In this document: piece after piece, positions 1 to 7,633 of the stretch
Layout of the letters: every line of letters begins with the position of its first letter
Position numbering within the stretch: position 1 is the first letter of the stretch
Origin: Oscillospiraceae bacterium
Lineage (GTDB): Bacteria; Bacillota_A; Clostridia; Oscillospirales; WRJC01
Direction: 5' to 3'
Assembly (NCBI GenBank): GCA_009785015.1
Contig: WQXD01000130.1
Coordinates: 1 to 9,443, forward strand
DNA length: 9,443 bases
The notes under the pieces: generated by a model
Database searches by the model: none
Told to the model about the DNA's origin: nothing
The model's input: only the letters and a program-made list of their open reading frames with translations
Position numbers and translations under genes: made by a program

Positions 1-2
1 AA

Positions 3-2093
3 CTGTGCGGGATCGACGAAGAAGGCACAAAGAATTTTTTGGCCCTCGCGGGCGCCGGCAAGCGCGATACCCCGCAGGGCGGAGAGGGGGAAAAAGGCGG
101 TGAAAGATTCAACAGATCCGAAAAAGACGACAAAAACAGAAAACAAGTTCCCAAACGAAAATATCTCGAGAATTTCTGCATAGACCTGACCGCGAGGGCA
201 AGGGAAGGCAAATTGGACAGGATCGTCGGAAGAGAAAAAGAAATCGAGCGCGTCATCGGGATTTTATGCCGCAGGCAAAAAAACAACCCCTGCCTGATCG
301 GAGAGCCGGGAGTGGGAAAAACCGCGATAGCGGAAGCCCTGGCGCTCAAAATCGCCACGCACCGCGCGCCGGCCAAACTGGAAAAAAAAGAGATACACCT
401 GCTCGACCTCACGGGGCTCGTCGCGGGCACGCAGTTCCGCGGGCAGTTTGAGAGCAGGATGCAAGGGCTCATCGAGGAGATAAAAAAACTTGGGAACATA
501 ATATTGGTGATCGACGAAGTGCACACGATTGTGGGCGCGGGGGACGCGGAGGGCTCGATGAACGCCGCGAACATATTGAAGCCCGCGCTGTCCCGGGGGT
601 ATATCCAGGTGATCGGGGCCACCACGCTCGGCGAGTACCGCAAGTACATAGAAAAAGATTCCGCCTTGGAGAGAAGGTTCCAGCCCATCATCGTAAATGA
701 GCCCTCAATCGACGAAAGCGTCGAGATGCTGATGGGTACAAAGGATTATTACGAGCAGTTCCACGGCATAAAGATATCAAAGGAAACGGTCCGGCGGGCG
801 GTGATTTTGTCCGAAAGATATATAACCGACAGATTTCTGCCCGACAAAGCGATCGATTTGCTGGATGAATCGGCGGCGCATGTGGCCATCCACTCAAAAG
901 AGATAGAAAAAATGGAGAGGATCGGGGATTTGATAGAAAACATAACCGGCGAGATAGATTCGCTGGAATCCGGCGAAAACAGGCCGGAGAACCCCGAAGA
1001 ATCGGCCGCGGTGTATCAAAAGTTGGCCGACATCAAGGCAAGAAAGCTGAATCTGCTGCGCGAATACGAGCAGCTCTCGCTCGAAAGGGACAAGATAGAG
1101 ATAAGAACCGAGGATCTAGCGCTTGTCATCGAGAAGTGGACGGGCATACCCGCCAGCAGCATAACCGAAAACGAGTTTGTGAGGCTCAACGGGCTCGAAA
1201 ACCGCCTCAAGGCGCGCTTTGTGGGCCAGGACGAGGCGATCGGCGCGGTTGTTCGCGCGGTAAAACGCTCGAGAGTGGGCATATCGTATAAACGAAAACC
1301 GGTTTCCTTTATATTCGCGGGGCCCACGGGCGTGGGCAAGACCTATCTTGTACAGGCCCTGGCCGCCGACCTTTTCAACTCGCCGGAATCGCTTATCCGG
1401 CTCGATATGTCGGAATTCATGGAAAAGTTCGCAGTTTCGAGGATCATCGGCGCGCCCCCCGGCTATGTGGGATATGACGAAGCGGGCCAGCTCACCGAAA
1501 AGATAAGGCGCAAGCCGTATTCGGTCATATTGTTCGACGAGATAGAAAAAGCGCATCCGGACGTGATGAATATACTGCTGCAGATACTCGACGACGGCAA
1601 GATAACCGACGCCCACGGGCGCGAGGTGAATTTTGAGAACACCATAATAGTGATGACCACAAACGCGGGCTCAAATCTGAGCATGTCGGCGCTCGGATTT
1701 TCCGAGAGCGAAAACAAATCGGCGGAAACCAAAACGCAAAAGGCGCTTTCCGATTTTCTGCGGCCCGAATTTTTGAACAGAGTGGACGAGATAATCACTT
1801 TCAACGCATTGACCGAAGACAACTTCACCGAAATTTCCAAGATAATGCTCGGCGACCTCAAAAAAGTTCTGGATGAAAAGAATATAAGCTTCGCCTTCAC
1901 CGATGAAGCCGCGGCGGCAATCGCGAAAAAGGCGTACAGCAAAAAATACGGCGCGAGGAACCTGCGCAGGCTCATACAGACCGAAATCGAGGACAAAATG
2001 GCGAACCTGATAATCGAGAGCAGGGAAAAAAAGAAACTGATGTTTTTATTGGATGCGGGCAAAAACGGGGAAATCTCGGTTATATTGGCATAA
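3..2093 (+). CDS. clpC: ClpC-type AAA+ unfoldase ATPase (5' end outside window)
   Basis: ATP-driven Hsp100 unfoldase that normally feeds proteins to the ClpP peptidase in the cytosol. The frame is open from the window edge: residues before the TTG at 39 (LCGIDEEGTKNF) resemble the end of a Clp N-domain, so the true start is upstream and about 130 residues are missing. Counting from that TTG, ATPase domain 1 has Walker A GEPGVGKT (88-95), an aromatic pore loop GTQFRG (130-135), Walker B VIDE (157-160) and arginine-finger region ALERRF (209-214). A middle region of roughly 80 residues (280-365) is short, as in ClpC, and not the long ClpB coiled coil. Domain 2 has Walker A GPTGVGKT (428-435), pore loop GYVGY (475-479), Walker B LFDE (498-501), RPEFLNR (575-581) and sensor-2 GARNLRR (638-644). 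LGF at 552-554 sits where ClpP-binding loops carry IGF/VGF, which favours a ClpP partner. The linker at 5-42 is charged and low in complexity. The usual ctsR-mcsA-mcsB neighbours could only be upstream and are not visible. ClpE is a less likely alternative because the N-terminus is missing. Confidence 0.93.
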   Translation: MCGIDEEGTKNFLALAGAGKRDTPQGGEGEKGGERFNRSEKDDKNRKQVPKRKYLENFCIDLTARAREGKLDRIVGREKEIERVIGILCRRQKNNPCLIGEPGVGKTAIAEALALKIATHRAPAKLEKKEIHLLDLTGLVAGTQFRGQFESRMQGLIEEIKKLGNIILVIDEVHTIVGAGDAEGSMNAANILKPALSRGYIQVIGATTLGEYRKYIEKDSALERRFQPIIVNEPSIDESVEMLMGTKDYYEQFHGIKISKETVRRAVILSERYITDRFLPDKAIDLLDESAAHVAIHSKEIEKMERIGDLIENITGEIDSLESGENRPENPEESAAVYQKLADIKARKLNLLREYEQLSLERDKIEIRTEDLALVIEKWTGIPASSITENEFVRLNGLENRLKARFVGQDEAIGAVVRAVKRSRVGISYKRKPVSFIFAGPTGVGKTYLVQALAADLFNSPESLIRLDMSEFMEKFAVSRIIGAPPGYVGYDEAGQLTEKIRRKPYSVILFDEIEKAHPDVMNILLQILDDGKITDAHGREVNFENTIIVMTTNAGSNLSMSALGFSESENKSAETKTQKALSDFLRPEFLNRVDEIITFNALTEDNFTEISKIMLGDLKKVLDEKNISFAFTDEAAAAIAKKAYSKKYGARNLRRLIQTEIEDKMANLIIESREKKKLMFLLDAGKNGEISVILA

Positions 2094-2102
2094 AGGGGGG
2101 AG
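2094..2102 (+). promoter_or_regulatory. Ribosome binding site that fixes the radical SAM gene start
   Basis: The purine run AGGGGGGAG lies directly after the clpC stop codon and 4 nt before the ATG at 2107. It supports that ATG over an in-frame ATG at 2053, which lies inside clpC and would add 18 residues (including RLYWHKGGRH) with no similarity to the expected fold. Confidence 0.7.
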
Positions 2103-2106
2103 ACAT

Positions 2107-3651
2107 ATGAGAGATTACGCGAAAACCGAAGAACAGGTCAAAATCTTATTGGTTTATCCGGACTACGACGAAGGCGACGCCTATAAAAAATCCTATGGGG
2201 GCAACTACAGCGAGGGCCTCGCCTCGATTTCGGCGGTGTTAAAAGCGGGCGGGCACGGCTGCGCGCTGTTTCACATGCTCTACGATTATCCGGAACAGGA
2301 TTTCAAAAACAAAATAAAGGAATCCGGATGCGATATAATCGGATTTTCAATCAGGACCACCATATTCGCCTCCTGTAAAAAACTGATAAAATGGACCAAG
2401 GAAGCCCTGCCCGAAAGCTTTGTCTTCTGCGGCGGCTATCACGTCACGCTTGTACCCGAAGAAGTGCTCGCCGCCGACGGCGTTGACGCGGTGATGATCG
2501 GCGAGGGCGAATACCCCACGCTCGGATTCTGCGACAAAATAAAGGCGGGGGAAAACTACACGGATATAGAGAGCATGTATTTCAAGCTGCCCGGCGGCCA
2601 AATCAAAAAAAACGCGGTCATGCCGCTGATCGAAAATCTGGACGAGCTGCCCATACCCGATTTCAATTTGTTCGATTTTAAAAACCTCGAAGCCACAAAA
2701 ATCAAAACCGCGACGGTGATGATGAGCCGCGGCTGTATCTTTTCCTGCACATACTGCGGCAATTCGCAGTTTAGAAACGTCTACCCCAATAAACACATAT
2801 ACGCCCGTTTCAGGAGCGCGGAAAACGGAATAGAATATCTCGGGACTTTGCTTTCGATGTATCCGGAAATAGAATATTTGAATTTCAGGGACGCGATTTT
2901 CAACATGTTCCCCAAATCGGACCGTTTCGATAAATTCATCGAATTGTACAAAGAAAAAATACACAGGCCGTTTGCCTGCAATTTGCGTTTGGACATACTC
3001 ACGGAGGACACCGTCAAAAAAATGAAGGAAGCGGGCTGTTATCTGATCGATGTGGGGGTCGAATCGGGCGACTATGAGCTGCGCTCAAAGTATCTGAAGC
3101 GGCCCATGACCGACCAGCAGATGATAAACGCTTTTTCGTGGTTTCACAAATACGGCATAACCGCTTTGTCGTATAACATAGTGGGGCTGCCGCATGAGAA
3201 TCTGGCAAAGGCCCTCTCCACCATAAAATTAAACGTGAAACTGAACCCCGACAAAATAATCCCGAATATATTTTATCCGTACCCGATGACGGTCCTGCAC
3301 GAAATCGCCAAAGAGGCAGGATTTGTGCCGGATGTGATCCCCGCCGGCTGCCGCGTGCCGCTCAGGCAGAAGGGATTCAAAAAGCACGAGGTGCTGTATG
3401 CGGCCAACTATTTCATGAAGTATATAAAAAGATACAAACGCTGCGAAAAACTGCCGAAATTCATCGGCAAACCGCTCGAAAAATACTATGACTTCGCCTT
3501 TACCGGGCCCCTGACCCCGAGGAGATGCTTGGTTTGGTGGTCCGATTTCAAAGCGGCGGCCTACAGCGGGATAAAAAGTTTTGTCCGGAACCGCTCGCCG
3601 AAATTGTACCTAAAGCTGCGAAACAGAAAATTGAAAAATATACAAAAATAA
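2107..3651 (+). CDS. Cobalamin-binding-domain radical SAM protein (class B-like)
   Basis: Predicted 514-residue iron-sulfur enzyme that cleaves S-adenosylmethionine to start radical chemistry; relatives use bound cobalamin for methyl transfer or ring-forming reactions. The N-terminal Rossmann-like B12-binding region (about 10-145) shows VKILLVYPDY (11-20), the GLASISAVLKAGGH segment (37-50), GGYHVTLVPEEV (109-120) and IGEGE (131-135). The radical SAM barrel carries the cluster-binding motif C210-x3-C214-x2-C217 (RGCIFSCTYCGN), then VGVESG (316-321) and NIVGLPHE (357-364), all at the usual spacing. The last 80 or so residues are basic and aromatic-rich with no motif I recognise. The gene starts 13 nt after clpC and the hydrolase follows after 18 nt, so co-transcription is likely. 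The substrate cannot be read from the sequence. The chosen start depends on the strong ribosome binding site at 2094-2102. Family assignment is firm; calling it a methyltransferase would be inference. Confidence 0.9.
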   Translation: MRDYAKTEEQVKILLVYPDYDEGDAYKKSYGGNYSEGLASISAVLKAGGHGCALFHMLYDYPEQDFKNKIKESGCDIIGFSIRTTIFASCKKLIKWTKEALPESFVFCGGYHVTLVPEEVLAADGVDAVMIGEGEYPTLGFCDKIKAGENYTDIESMYFKLPGGQIKKNAVMPLIENLDELPIPDFNLFDFKNLEATKIKTATVMMSRGCIFSCTYCGNSQFRNVYPNKHIYARFRSAENGIEYLGTLLSMYPEIEYLNFRDAIFNMFPKSDRFDKFIELYKEKIHRPFACNLRLDILTEDTVKKMKEAGCYLIDVGVESGDYELRSKYLKRPMTDQQMINAFSWFHKYGITALSYNIVGLPHENLAKALSTIKLNVKLNPDKIIPNIFYPYPMTVLHEIAKEAGFVPDVIPAGCRVPLRQKGFKKHEVLYAANYFMKYIKRYKRCEKLPKFIGKPLEKYYDFAFTGPLTPRRCLVWWSDFKAAAYSGIKSFVRNRSPKLYLKLRNRKLKNIQK

Positions 3652-3669
3652 ACAAAAAAGGAGCGGATT

Positions 3670-5622
3670 ATGAGTATTTTCAAAGGTCTTGAAGACAATT
3701 CAAAAAACGGCACATGGCTCTACGATACCCGCGACCAGCTGAAACAGTATGCCCTCAATCTTTCCCAGGCGGCATTTGAAAGAAACCGCGCCGCAATGGA
3801 CGATATAAAAACAATTCCGCAGCTTGTCGAAAGACAGAAATACGCGAGGGAAAATTTTTTAAAAAGCATAGGCGGACTGCCGGAATACGGCGGCCCGCTG
3901 AACGCAAAAATCACCGGCGTCAACTATTTTGACGGATACAGGGTGGAAAACATCCTGTTCGAATCCCGGCCGCAGGTATATGTGAGCGCGAATATGTACA
4001 TCCCCGAAAATTTGAGCTCTCCCTCGGCTGCGGTCCATTTTGTGTGCGGGCATCACGCGCAGGGAAAACACGTGGACGAATATCAGATAGTCTGCCAGTA
4101 TTTCGTCCGCGCCGGGTTTGTCGTATTCGCGCAGGACCCTTTCGGCCAGGGGGAACGGTTCGGTTACCACGACGCCGAAAACAACCGGCAGATCGTGGGC
4201 TGCTCCGTGCCCGAGCATGACCACGCCGGATTTCAGATTATGCCCTTTGACCATTCCCTCGCCCGGTATTTTCTGCACGATATAACGCGCGGCCACGATT
4301 ATCTGGAGACTCGCCCGGAAGTCGACAAAAATAAAATAGCGATTACGGGAAATTCGGGGGGAGGCACCCAGTCCTCCATGGCGATGCTCGGCGATCCGCG
4401 CCTCGCCGCGGCGGCTCCGGCCACTTTTATCATGAGCCGCGAATCCTACATGTACACCGGACAGGCCCAGGACCGCGAGCAGATATGGCACGGATTTACC
4501 GAATACGGGCTGGACCACGAGGATATAATCGCCGTCATGGCGCCCAAACCCGTTTTGATTCTGGCGGTGCAGCACGACTTCTTTCCCATTGAGGGGGTGA
4601 CTGCCACATATGAGCGCGCGAAAAGACTGTGGGAATTGAGCGGCAGCGGCGGCAAACTGCAACTGTTCGTCGACGACTGCGACCACCATTATACCCGCGA
4701 AATGGCCAAAGCCGCCGCCCGGTTTTTAGCCGGCCATCTGATGGGGAAAGAGAGCCTTTTATTTGACGACGAAAAAATCCTGCCGGTCGACCAAAAACTT
4801 TTGTGGTGTACAAAATCAGGGCAGATAAGAGGGGAAATCGAAGGGGCGAAATTCGCCTGGGACGACAACCTCGAAGTGCTCGCCGAAGTAAAAAACAACC
4901 ATTCCCTTATCCCGGCAGCCCAAAGAAGAGAAGAAGCCGCGCGTTTTTTGACGCGGAAGATATTCAAAAACCGCTCTCCAAAGCCGCCGATGTTCAGAAA
5001 AGCGCAGGAGGGCATAATAGGCGGGCTCGCCTTTGAAAGCATATTGTGGATATCGCAGGCCCACATAACAAACCACGCGTATATATTTGTAAAACCGGAA
5101 AATGCCAAAAAGAAAAATCCCACGACGCTGGCCCTCTGGCACTTCGGCACCAATTGTCTCGACGATCACGCCGGCTTTATACATTCCGAATGCGAGAAAG
5201 GCAGGGCGGTCATGGTCCTCGACGTTTCGGGTATTGGGCTCGTGGAACAGCGCGCATTCGCCAAAGACCAGCGCCCCACGGACTTTTACGGCCCGATATT
5301 TTTGATCAATGACAATTTAGTCTGGCAAAACGACAGCCTTTGCGCGCTCCGCTGCTACGATTTGCTCCGCGCCGCCGACATAGCCGGAATACATCAGCAT
5401 ACAAAAAGCGAAGACATAAAAATTTACACCCACGGCAAATATTCGGTCTATGCCGATATTGTCAAATTCTTCGACGGGCGCGTGAGCGAAGTTGTAAGCG
5501 AAGATGGAATTGAGAGCTATGCGGAATTTATAAAATCATGGCTCTACGATCACGAGGATATCCAGAGCGTGATAATGCCGGGACTTTTGAACATCGTCGA
5601 TTTGGACGAGTTACGCGGCTAA
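3670..5622 (+). CDS. Double-domain alpha/beta hydrolase, acetyl-xylan-esterase-like
   Basis: Predicted 650-residue serine hydrolase, probably an esterase or deacetylase; the real substrate is unknown. AAAAGGAG at 3656-3663, 6 nt before the ATG, supports the start. Domain 1 (about 75-360) shows FVCGHHAQGK (124-133), FAQDPFGQGERFGY (153-166), a nucleophile elbow GNSGG (227-231) with S229, D303 in AVQHDFF as the likely acid, and H339 or H340 in DDCDHHY as the likely base. Domain 2 (about 440-640) repeats the fold: VMVLDVSGIG (514-523), then CYDLLRAADI (562-571) before the second elbow. There, YTHGKYS (586-592) aligns G589 with S229, so this copy looks catalytically dead. No signal peptide or membrane segment is seen, so it is probably cytosolic. 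It is the last gene before the terminator at 5639-5670 and probably co-transcribed with the radical SAM gene. A peptidase or dienelactone-hydrolase-like activity cannot be excluded. Confidence 0.82.
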   Translation: MSIFKGLEDNSKNGTWLYDTRDQLKQYALNLSQAAFERNRAAMDDIKTIPQLVERQKYARENFLKSIGGLPEYGGPLNAKITGVNYFDGYRVENILFESRPQVYVSANMYIPENLSSPSAAVHFVCGHHAQGKHVDEYQIVCQYFVRAGFVVFAQDPFGQGERFGYHDAENNRQIVGCSVPEHDHAGFQIMPFDHSLARYFLHDITRGHDYLETRPEVDKNKIAITGNSGGGTQSSMAMLGDPRLAAAAPATFIMSRESYMYTGQAQDREQIWHGFTEYGLDHEDIIAVMAPKPVLILAVQHDFFPIEGVTATYERAKRLWELSGSGGKLQLFVDDCDHHYTREMAKAAARFLAGHLMGKESLLFDDEKILPVDQKLLWCTKSGQIRGEIEGAKFAWDDNLEVLAEVKNNHSLIPAAQRREEAARFLTRKIFKNRSPKPPMFRKAQEGIIGGLAFESILWISQAHITNHAYIFVKPENAKKKNPTTLALWHFGTNCLDDHAGFIHSECEKGRAVMVLDVSGIGLVEQRAFAKDQRPTDFYGPIFLINDNLVWQNDSLCALRCYDLLRAADIAGIHQHTKSEDIKIYTHGKYSVYADIVKFFDGRVSEVVSEDGIESYAEFIKSWLYDHEDIQSVIMPGLLNIVDLDELRG

Positions 5623-5638
5623 GATCATTTTAAAAAAT

Positions 5639-5672
5639 AAAACCTGTACGATAAAAACCGTACAGGTTTTTT
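5639..5672. terminator. Bidirectional intrinsic terminator between convergent genes
   Basis: A perfect 12-bp stem pairs 5639-5650 with 5659-5670 around the 8-nt loop ATAAAAAC. The plus-strand side ends in TTTTTT and more T-rich sequence, ending the hydrolase operon 17 nt after its stop. The A-rich run just left of the stem gives a T tract on the minus strand, so it can also end the solute-binding-protein transcript. The rest of the 76-nt gap holds nothing else I can identify. Confidence 0.92.
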
Positions 5673-5698
5673 GTATTTTATTACGCCGGTTTTCGCGT

Positions 5699-7474
5699 TT
5701 ATTCCTGCGGGGCCGAAGTGGTGTCCTCGATTGTGGTCGTATACTGCAGGTAATCCTTCAGGTTCGCTTTGGTGAATATCGTATATCCGAATTTCGAATA
5801 GCTCAGGCCCGTCAGTTTTTCGGTCAGGTTTATGCTCGTGTTGAAGAACAGCGGCGCCACGGGGGAAAGATCCACAAGCATTTTTTCCGCGCTGTGCAGT
5901 TTCAGCGAGCGGGCCTCTATGTCGTTGTCCAAGAGCACGATTTCCTCCATCAGCGCGTCATACGCGTTGTCCTGGAAGCCCGTTATATATGATTCGGCTA
6001 TGGAGACGCCTTCGTCCATAAACGTCACCCTGCCCCCGCAGAACGGTTTGGCGAAGGGGGCGAGCACCGAAAACGCATCCAAGCCCACAGCCTGGTCATC
6101 GTATGCTATAACTTCGTAATTCAAATCAAAGATATCGTTGCTGTACTCGACGCCCCTCATGGGAACCACGCTCACATTAAAGCCGAGCTCCCTCCAGACG
6201 CCCGCCGCATATTCGGCAACCGCCTTTTCGGTTTCCGTGTCCCTCACTTTGAGCGCGAATGAGCCGCTCGATACACCGGCTGACGCAAGCAGCGCTTTCG
6301 CCGCCGCCATATCCCCCGCGGGGTTTATCGTGTCGCCGACTGTCTTCCGGAAATCGTCCCCGGTCGATTTTACGTCGATCACACCTATGGGTACGATGCC
6401 CGTCGCGGGTTTGACTCCGAGCCCCGCGATTTCGGCTATTTTATTCCGGTCGAGGGCGATTGAAAGCGCCTTTCTCACTTCGGCCTTTTCAAAGAGTTTG
6501 AAGTTTGTATTGAAATGATACGAATACGCGGAAAGCAGGTCTTTGAGCACCGCTTTGCTTTCGTAATTTTTAAAGCTCGCCGGGGGAACACTGCCAAGAT
6601 AGAAGATAAAGTCTTTGTTGGCTTCGCCGTTTTCGTAGGCGTTTGCGATCTGCTCGAGGTTCCTTGAAAAGTCAAGGCTCAGCTTGTACGGCTTGACAAA
6701 CTTGAATATATCCTCGCCCTTTTTGCCCGGGAGCAGGTAATATGTGGAGCGCTCGAGCGAAGTCGCCTTGTTGTATTCCATCGTTTTTATGGTGAAAGGC
6801 CCGTTGGAGAGCAGCGTCAGGGGCTTTTTCGCCCATTCCTCGGGGGCGTAATCCACCGTATCCGCGCGCAGGGGGACTAAGGATATGCTCGCCAGGTTTT
6901 CACAGAACTTGTCGTAGTCTATTTTATGATCGAAAGTGATTTGCAAAGTGGTGGTGTCGAGCGCGACCGCCCCGAGGTCGTCCACGGTCATGTCGCCCTC
7001 TTTTACCGCGCGGGCGTTCTTTATCGAATAGAGAAGCGGCGCGGCGGGAGAGGAGAAATCGGGGTCGAGCACGCGCTTCCAGGCAAATACGAAATCGTCG
7101 GCCGAAACGGGTATCCCGTCGCTCCATTTCGTGGCCTTGAGCTCAATTTCCATCACATATTCGTTTTTGACTTCGTCTTCTTTGGTTATGCTCCAGCTTT
7201 TCGCTATGCCGTTCTGGAGTTTGCCGTTTTCATCCATCACAAACAAACCCTCGAAAATGAGCCCCATGAATTTCACAGCCTCGGCGGAATAAATCAATTT
7301 GGCGGGGTCAAGGTTCAGGTTGGACGGGTCGCTCGCCAGATACATCATCAAAATCGCGCCTTTGTCGTCATCACTGCGTGTCTTGCATCCCGCTATGTTC
7401 ATCATGCCTGCGCCCAACATCGCCGCGATTACAAACAATGCAAGAAATTTTTTTGCCTTTTGCATTTTTTTCAT
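5699..7474 (-). CDS. Family 5 extracellular solute-binding lipoprotein (oligopeptide ABC transporter type)
   Basis: Predicted 591-residue lipid-anchored substrate receptor of an Opp/Dpp-type ABC importer, which captures peptides or similar solutes outside the membrane. The start is supported by AAGGAG at 7482-7487, 7 nt from the ATG. The N-terminus is a lipoprotein signal: basic MKKMQKAKK, hydrophobic 10-27, then lipobox IAGC with C30 as the lipid-modified residue. Family hallmarks include the N-terminal segment GLIFEGLFVMDENGKLQNGIA (71-91), KATKWSDGIPVSADDFVFAWKR (113-134), LLSNGPFTIK (221-230), and EVRKALSIALDRNKIAEIAG (332-351) followed by GIVP (359-362). The C-terminal lobe ends in a Thr/Ser-rich tail. 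Full family length, with no disruption. It appears monocistronic: its own promoter lies upstream (7523-7551) and a terminator follows. No permease or ATPase genes are in the window, so it either serves a transporter encoded elsewhere or acts as a standalone receptor. The ligand cannot be deduced. Confidence 0.92.
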   Translation of the reverse strand: MKKMQKAKKFLALFVIAAMLGAGMMNIAGCKTRSDDDKGAILMMYLASDPSNLNLDPAKLIYSAEAVKFMGLIFEGLFVMDENGKLQNGIAKSWSITKEDEVKNEYVMEIELKATKWSDGIPVSADDFVFAWKRVLDPDFSSPAAPLLYSIKNARAVKEGDMTVDDLGAVALDTTTLQITFDHKIDYDKFCENLASISLVPLRADTVDYAPEEWAKKPLTLLSNGPFTIKTMEYNKATSLERSTYYLLPGKKGEDIFKFVKPYKLSLDFSRNLEQIANAYENGEANKDFIFYLGSVPPASFKNYESKAVLKDLLSAYSYHFNTNFKLFEKAEVRKALSIALDRNKIAEIAGLGVKPATGIVPIGVIDVKSTGDDFRKTVGDTINPAGDMAAAKALLASAGVSSGSFALKVRDTETEKAVAEYAAGVWRELGFNVSVVPMRGVEYSNDIFDLNYEVIAYDDQAVGLDAFSVLAPFAKPFCGGRVTFMDEGVSIAESYITGFQDNAYDALMEEIVLLDNDIEARSLKLHSAEKMLVDLSPVAPLFFNTSINLTEKLTGLSYSKFGYTIFTKANLKDYLQYTTTIEDTTSAPQE

Positions 7475-7522
7475 ATAAAAACTCCTTAATTAAAATATAG
7501 CAGACCAAATCTTACTTTACAC

Positions 7523-7551
7523 ATTATAACATTCTTTTTCGAGATAATCAA
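7523..7551 (-). promoter_or_regulatory. Extended -10 promoter for the solute-binding-protein gene
   Basis: On the minus strand, -35 TTGATT (7546-7551) is separated by 17 nt from a consensus -10 TATAAT (7523-7528). A TG one base upstream of the -10 (7530-7531) makes it an extended -10. Transcription would start near 7515, giving a leader of about 40 nt that ends in AAGGAG. The fit to a housekeeping sigma-A promoter is very good and it lies in the only long AT-rich gap of the window. Confidence 0.8.
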
Positions 7552-7574
7552 CCGTCAAAAAAAAAATTATACTT

Positions 7575-7615
7575 TTGCACAATTAAATATATTTTATTTG
7601 TGCAATCTGCACAAA
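7575..7615. promoter_or_regulatory. Cluster of TTGTGCA/TGCACAA inverted repeats, possible operator or terminator
   Basis: Three copies of a TTGTGCA-type half-site occur in 41 bases. TTTGTGCA (7597-7604) and TGCACAAA (7608-7615) form a perfect 8-bp inverted repeat with a 3-nt centre. TTGCACAA (7575-7582) also pairs with TTGTGCAA (7598-7605) across 15 AT-rich bases. The two pairings share the middle arm and exclude each other. On the minus strand they lie between the rnmV stop and the promoter of the solute-binding-protein gene, about 24-64 bp upstream of its -35. They could be binding sites for a regulator or weak hairpins ending the holA-rnmV transcript; a run of 10 Ts on that strand (7557-7566) follows the larger pairing. 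I do not recognise the site as that of a known regulator. Confidence 0.5.
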
Positions 7616-7633
7616 ATTTACCCGGTATTATTT

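Noticed and set aside
39..41. TTG at 39 as the true clpC start
   Set aside because: The frame is open to the window edge and the preceding residues resemble the end of a Clp N-domain; no ribosome binding site precedes this TTG.
1463..2062. 199-codon minus-strand open frame inside clpC, plus another of 166 codons at 1116-1616
   Set aside because: Both are antisense to highly conserved AAA+ domain 2 sequence, are low in complexity (Ser/Phe-rich or Arg/Tyr-rich) and show no family features.
2053..2106. Upstream in-frame ATG for the radical SAM gene, which would overlap clpC by 41 bases
   Set aside because: There is no good ribosome binding site before it, the added residues fit no family pattern, and a strong site stands just before the ATG at 2107.
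3859..4689. 276-codon open frame on the minus strand inside the hydrolase gene
   Set aside because: Its translation is rich in His, Val and Arg with no recognisable domain and lies wholly antisense to a gene with clear catalytic motifs; it is a by-product of codon use.
6926..7489. 187-codon plus-strand open frame across the 5' part of the solute-binding-protein gene
   Set aside because: It is antisense to the signal peptide and conserved N-terminal lobe of a well-supported gene and has no recognisable domain.
7553..7558. TTGACG (minus strand) as the -35 box for the solute-binding-protein promoter
   Set aside because: It is closer to consensus, but its spacing to TATAAT is 24 nt; the TTGATT at 7546-7551 gives the ideal 17 nt.
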